From Actinacidiphila sp. DG2A-62 (lineage in GTDB: Bacteria; Actinomycetota; Actinomycetes; Streptomycetales; Streptomycetaceae), in assembly GCF_035825295.1 (NCBI RefSeq), contig NZ_JAYMGI010000002.1:7702001-7766000 (forward strand): 64,000 bases of DNA, read 5' to 3'. Position numbers and translations under genes: made by a program. The notes beneath the pieces were generated by a model that saw only the letters and a list, made by a program, of their open reading frames with translations, did no database searches and was not told where the DNA came from. This document shows positions 62,386 through 64,000 of this stretch, piece after piece (positions within the stretch are counted from its first letter, which is position 1; each line of letters begins with the position of its first letter).

Positions 62386-63927
62386 TCAGCCTTTCGAGAA
62401 CATGCCGAGCATGCGACGGGTGACGGCGAACCCACCGAAGATGTTGATGCTGGTGAGCAGGATCGCCACGAACGACAGCACGGTGACGGCGGTCGAGCCG
62501 CGGCCGATCTGCAGCAGCGCGCCGATCACCACGATCCCGGAGATCGCGTTGGTCACCGACATCAGCGGGGTGTGCAGCGCGTGGTGGACCTTGCCGATGA
62601 CGTAGTAGCCGATCACCACCGACAGCGTGAACACCGTGAAGTTCTCCGCCAGCTGCGCCGGGGAGAAGGCGATCACCAGGAACAGGGCCACCATCCCCGC
62701 GCCGATCAGGCCCAGCCGGGCCGGCGCCGACAGCCTCCGCTCGGGCGCCGCGGCCGGGGGCGCGGCGGCCTCCGCACGCGCCGCCGGCGCCGCCGACACC
62801 TGCACCGGCGGCGGGGGCCAGGTGAGTTCGCCGCGCCGGACCACGGTCACCGCGCGCTGCACCACGTCGTCGAAGTCCAGCGCCATCCGGCCGTCCTTGT
62901 CCGGCGTGAGCAGCTTCAGCAGGTTGACCAGGTTGGTGCCGTACAGCTGCGACGCCTGCGCGGGCAGCCGGGCCGGCAGGTCGGTGTAGCCGAGGATGGT
63001 CACGCCGCCCTCGGTGACCACCGCCTCGCCCGGCACCGTGCCCTCGACGTTGCCGCCCTGCGCCGCGGCCATGTCCACGATCACGCTGCCGGGCTTCATC
63101 ACCGCCACGTCCCGCGCGGTCAGCAGCCGCGGCGCCGGGCGGCCGGGGATCAGCGCGGTGGTGATGACGATGTCCACCTCGGCGGCCTGTTCGTGGTAGA
63201 TCTCCGCGGCCCGGCGGTCGTACGCCTGCGAGGTGGCCTTCGCATAGCCGTCGGTGCCCTGCTCCTGCTCCACGTCGACCGCCAGGTACCGGCCGCCCAG
63301 GGAGGCGACCTGGTCGGCGACCTCCGGGCGCGGGTCGGTGGCGCGCACCTCGGCGCCCAGGCTGCCGGCCGCGCCGATCGCGGCCAGCCCCGCCACGCCG
63401 GCGCTGGCCACCAGCACCTTGGCCGGCGGCACCTTGCCCGCCGCGGTGACCTGGCCGGTGAAGAACCGGCCGAAGACGTGCGCGGCCTCGATCACCGCCC
63501 GGTAGCCGGCGATGTTCGCCATCGAGCTGAGCACGTCCATCGACTGGGCGCGGGAGATGCGCGGCACCGCGTCCATCGACAGCACGGTGATGTCGCGTTG
63601 CGCCAGGTCCTCCAGCAGCTGCGGGTTCTGGGCCGGGGCGAGCAGGGCGATGAGCGTCGCGCCGTCGGGCAGCCGGGCGATCTCCTCCGGCGAGGGCGCG
63701 TTGATCTTGAGCACGATGTCGGACCGCCAGGCCGCGCCGATCGCGGCGCCCTCCTGGACGTAGGCGTCGTCGGTGAAGCCGGACGCCGCGCCCGCACCGG
63801 ACTCGACGACCACCTCGTACCCCAGGCGCAGGAGTTGGCGGACGGTGGCGGGGGTGGCGGCCACGCGGGTCTCACCCGTTCGGGTTTCGGCCGCGACGCC
63901 GATCTGCTGTGGCACTGACTCCGGCAT
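62386..63927 (-). CDS. pntA: NAD(P) transhydrogenase subunit alpha
   Basis: A 513-residue protein from ATG 63927. The dI NAD(H)-binding domain includes IGVAAETRTGETRVAATPAT, VVVESGAGAASGFTDDAYVQ, MANIAGYRAVIEAAHVFGRF, VLVASAGVAGLAAIGAAGSL and ITTALIPGRPAPRLLTARDV. A Pro/Ala linker leads to four membrane helices (LGLIGAGMVALFLVIAFSP, FTVFTLSVVIGYYVIGKVHH, TNAISGIVVIGALLQIG, TVLSFVAILLTSINIFGGFA). It is the single-chain form, as in E. coli, rather than the split PntAA/PntAB form of many bacteria. The promoter would lie in the last 73 bases or beyond the window. Confidence 0.97.
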   Translation of the reverse strand: MPESVPQQIGVAAETRTGETRVAATPATVRQLLRLGYEVVVESGAGAASGFTDDAYVQEGAAIGAAWRSDIVLKINAPSPEEIARLPDGATLIALLAPAQNPQLLEDLAQRDITVLSMDAVPRISRAQSMDVLSSMANIAGYRAVIEAAHVFGRFFTGQVTAAGKVPPAKVLVASAGVAGLAAIGAAGSLGAEVRATDPRPEVADQVASLGGRYLAVDVEQEQGTDGYAKATSQAYDRRAAEIYHEQAAEVDIVITTALIPGRPAPRLLTARDVAVMKPGSVIVDMAAAQGGNVEGTVPGEAVVTEGGVTILGYTDLPARLPAQASQLYGTNLVNLLKLLTPDKDGRMALDFDDVVQRAVTVVRRGELTWPPPPVQVSAAPAARAEAAAPPAAAPERRLSAPARLGLIGAGMVALFLVIAFSPAQLAENFTVFTLSVVIGYYVIGKVHHALHTPLMSVTNAISGIVVIGALLQIGRGSTAVTVLSFVAILLTSINIFGGFAVTRRMLGMFSKG

Positions 63928-64000
63928 CCGTATCCCTTGTCCCTTTCGGCTCGGCTCTCGGCTCAGATCTCGACGGAAACGGGCTTGGCAGGCGGAAAAC

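Noticed and set aside
60922..63918. Rightward open frame across the pnt genes (part of 59920-63918)
   Set aside because: The antisense pntA and pntB products carry every expected motif; the + strand product is His/Arg-rich low complexity without a fold.

Overview
The window is very GC-rich DNA from a filamentous actinomycete, most likely Streptomyces or a close relative (Streptomycetaceae). The evidence is the codon use, frequent GTG starts and 4-base GTGA/ATGA gene overlaps, three SpoIIE-type phosphatases, an XRE-cupin and a PucR regulator, and many secreted glycoside hydrolases. It reads as chromosomal housekeeping and accessory metabolism. I saw no prophage, transposase, CRISPR array, rRNA or tRNA.

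Layout. 1-4.7 kb: the end of a serine hydrolase, then a large secreted GH35 beta-galactosidase. 4.7-11.3 kb: universal stress protein, ion permease, two SpoIIE phosphatases and a secreted unknown. 11.7-24.1 kb: an amino-sugar / cell-wall recycling island with an RpiR/MurR-like regulator, XRE-cupin regulator, C39-like protein, anmK and nagZ, divergent from a sugar ABC importer (binding protein and two permeases) followed by a PucR-like regulator. 24.4-31.4 kb: subtilisin-like protease, a third SpoIIE phosphatase, L,D-transpeptidase, TylF-like methyltransferase, inorganic pyrophosphatase, and an alanyl-tRNA synthetase-like gene behind a short Ala-rich leader ORF and a strong hairpin. 31.5-37.7 kb: an Rpn-like nuclease-family gene with a truncated tandem copy, a GH92 alpha-mannosidase, a DeoR regulator and a small unknown. 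38-42 kb: a CitA/CitB-type two-component pair divergent from dctA. 42.3-49.7 kb: two more GH92 enzymes. 49.9-55.2 kb: a membrane protein, then an overlapping set of UBP zinc finger, cNMP-domain histidine kinase and receiver/FAD-reductase fusion. 55.3-57.1 kb: an M55 D-aminopeptidase and a glycosylasparaginase. 57.2-59.7 kb: glpF-glpK. 60-64 kb: a ferritin-like protein and pntA-pntB transhydrogenase.

Themes. (1) Glycan harvest: three GH92 mannosidases, a GH35 galactosidase and a glycosylasparaginase. A palindromic LacI-type operator (core CAACGTTG) sits before two of the GH92 genes, and a near-identical site lies upstream of a secreted unknown. (2) Cell-wall turnover: nagZ, anmK, an RpiR regulator, an ABC importer, a D-aminopeptidase and an L,D-transpeptidase. 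(3) Signalling: SpoIIE phosphatases and two kinase systems. The most interesting local structure is the leader ORF with mutually exclusive hairpins before the AlaS-like gene at 29.75-29.98 kb.

Five genes are each broken by what looks like a single-base frame change inside G/C runs (near 6.4, 8.7, 17.3, 21.55 and 50.06 kb). This many in 64 kb suggests sequence errors at least as much as true pseudogenes, so I annotate them as intended full-length genes and say where the frame changes.
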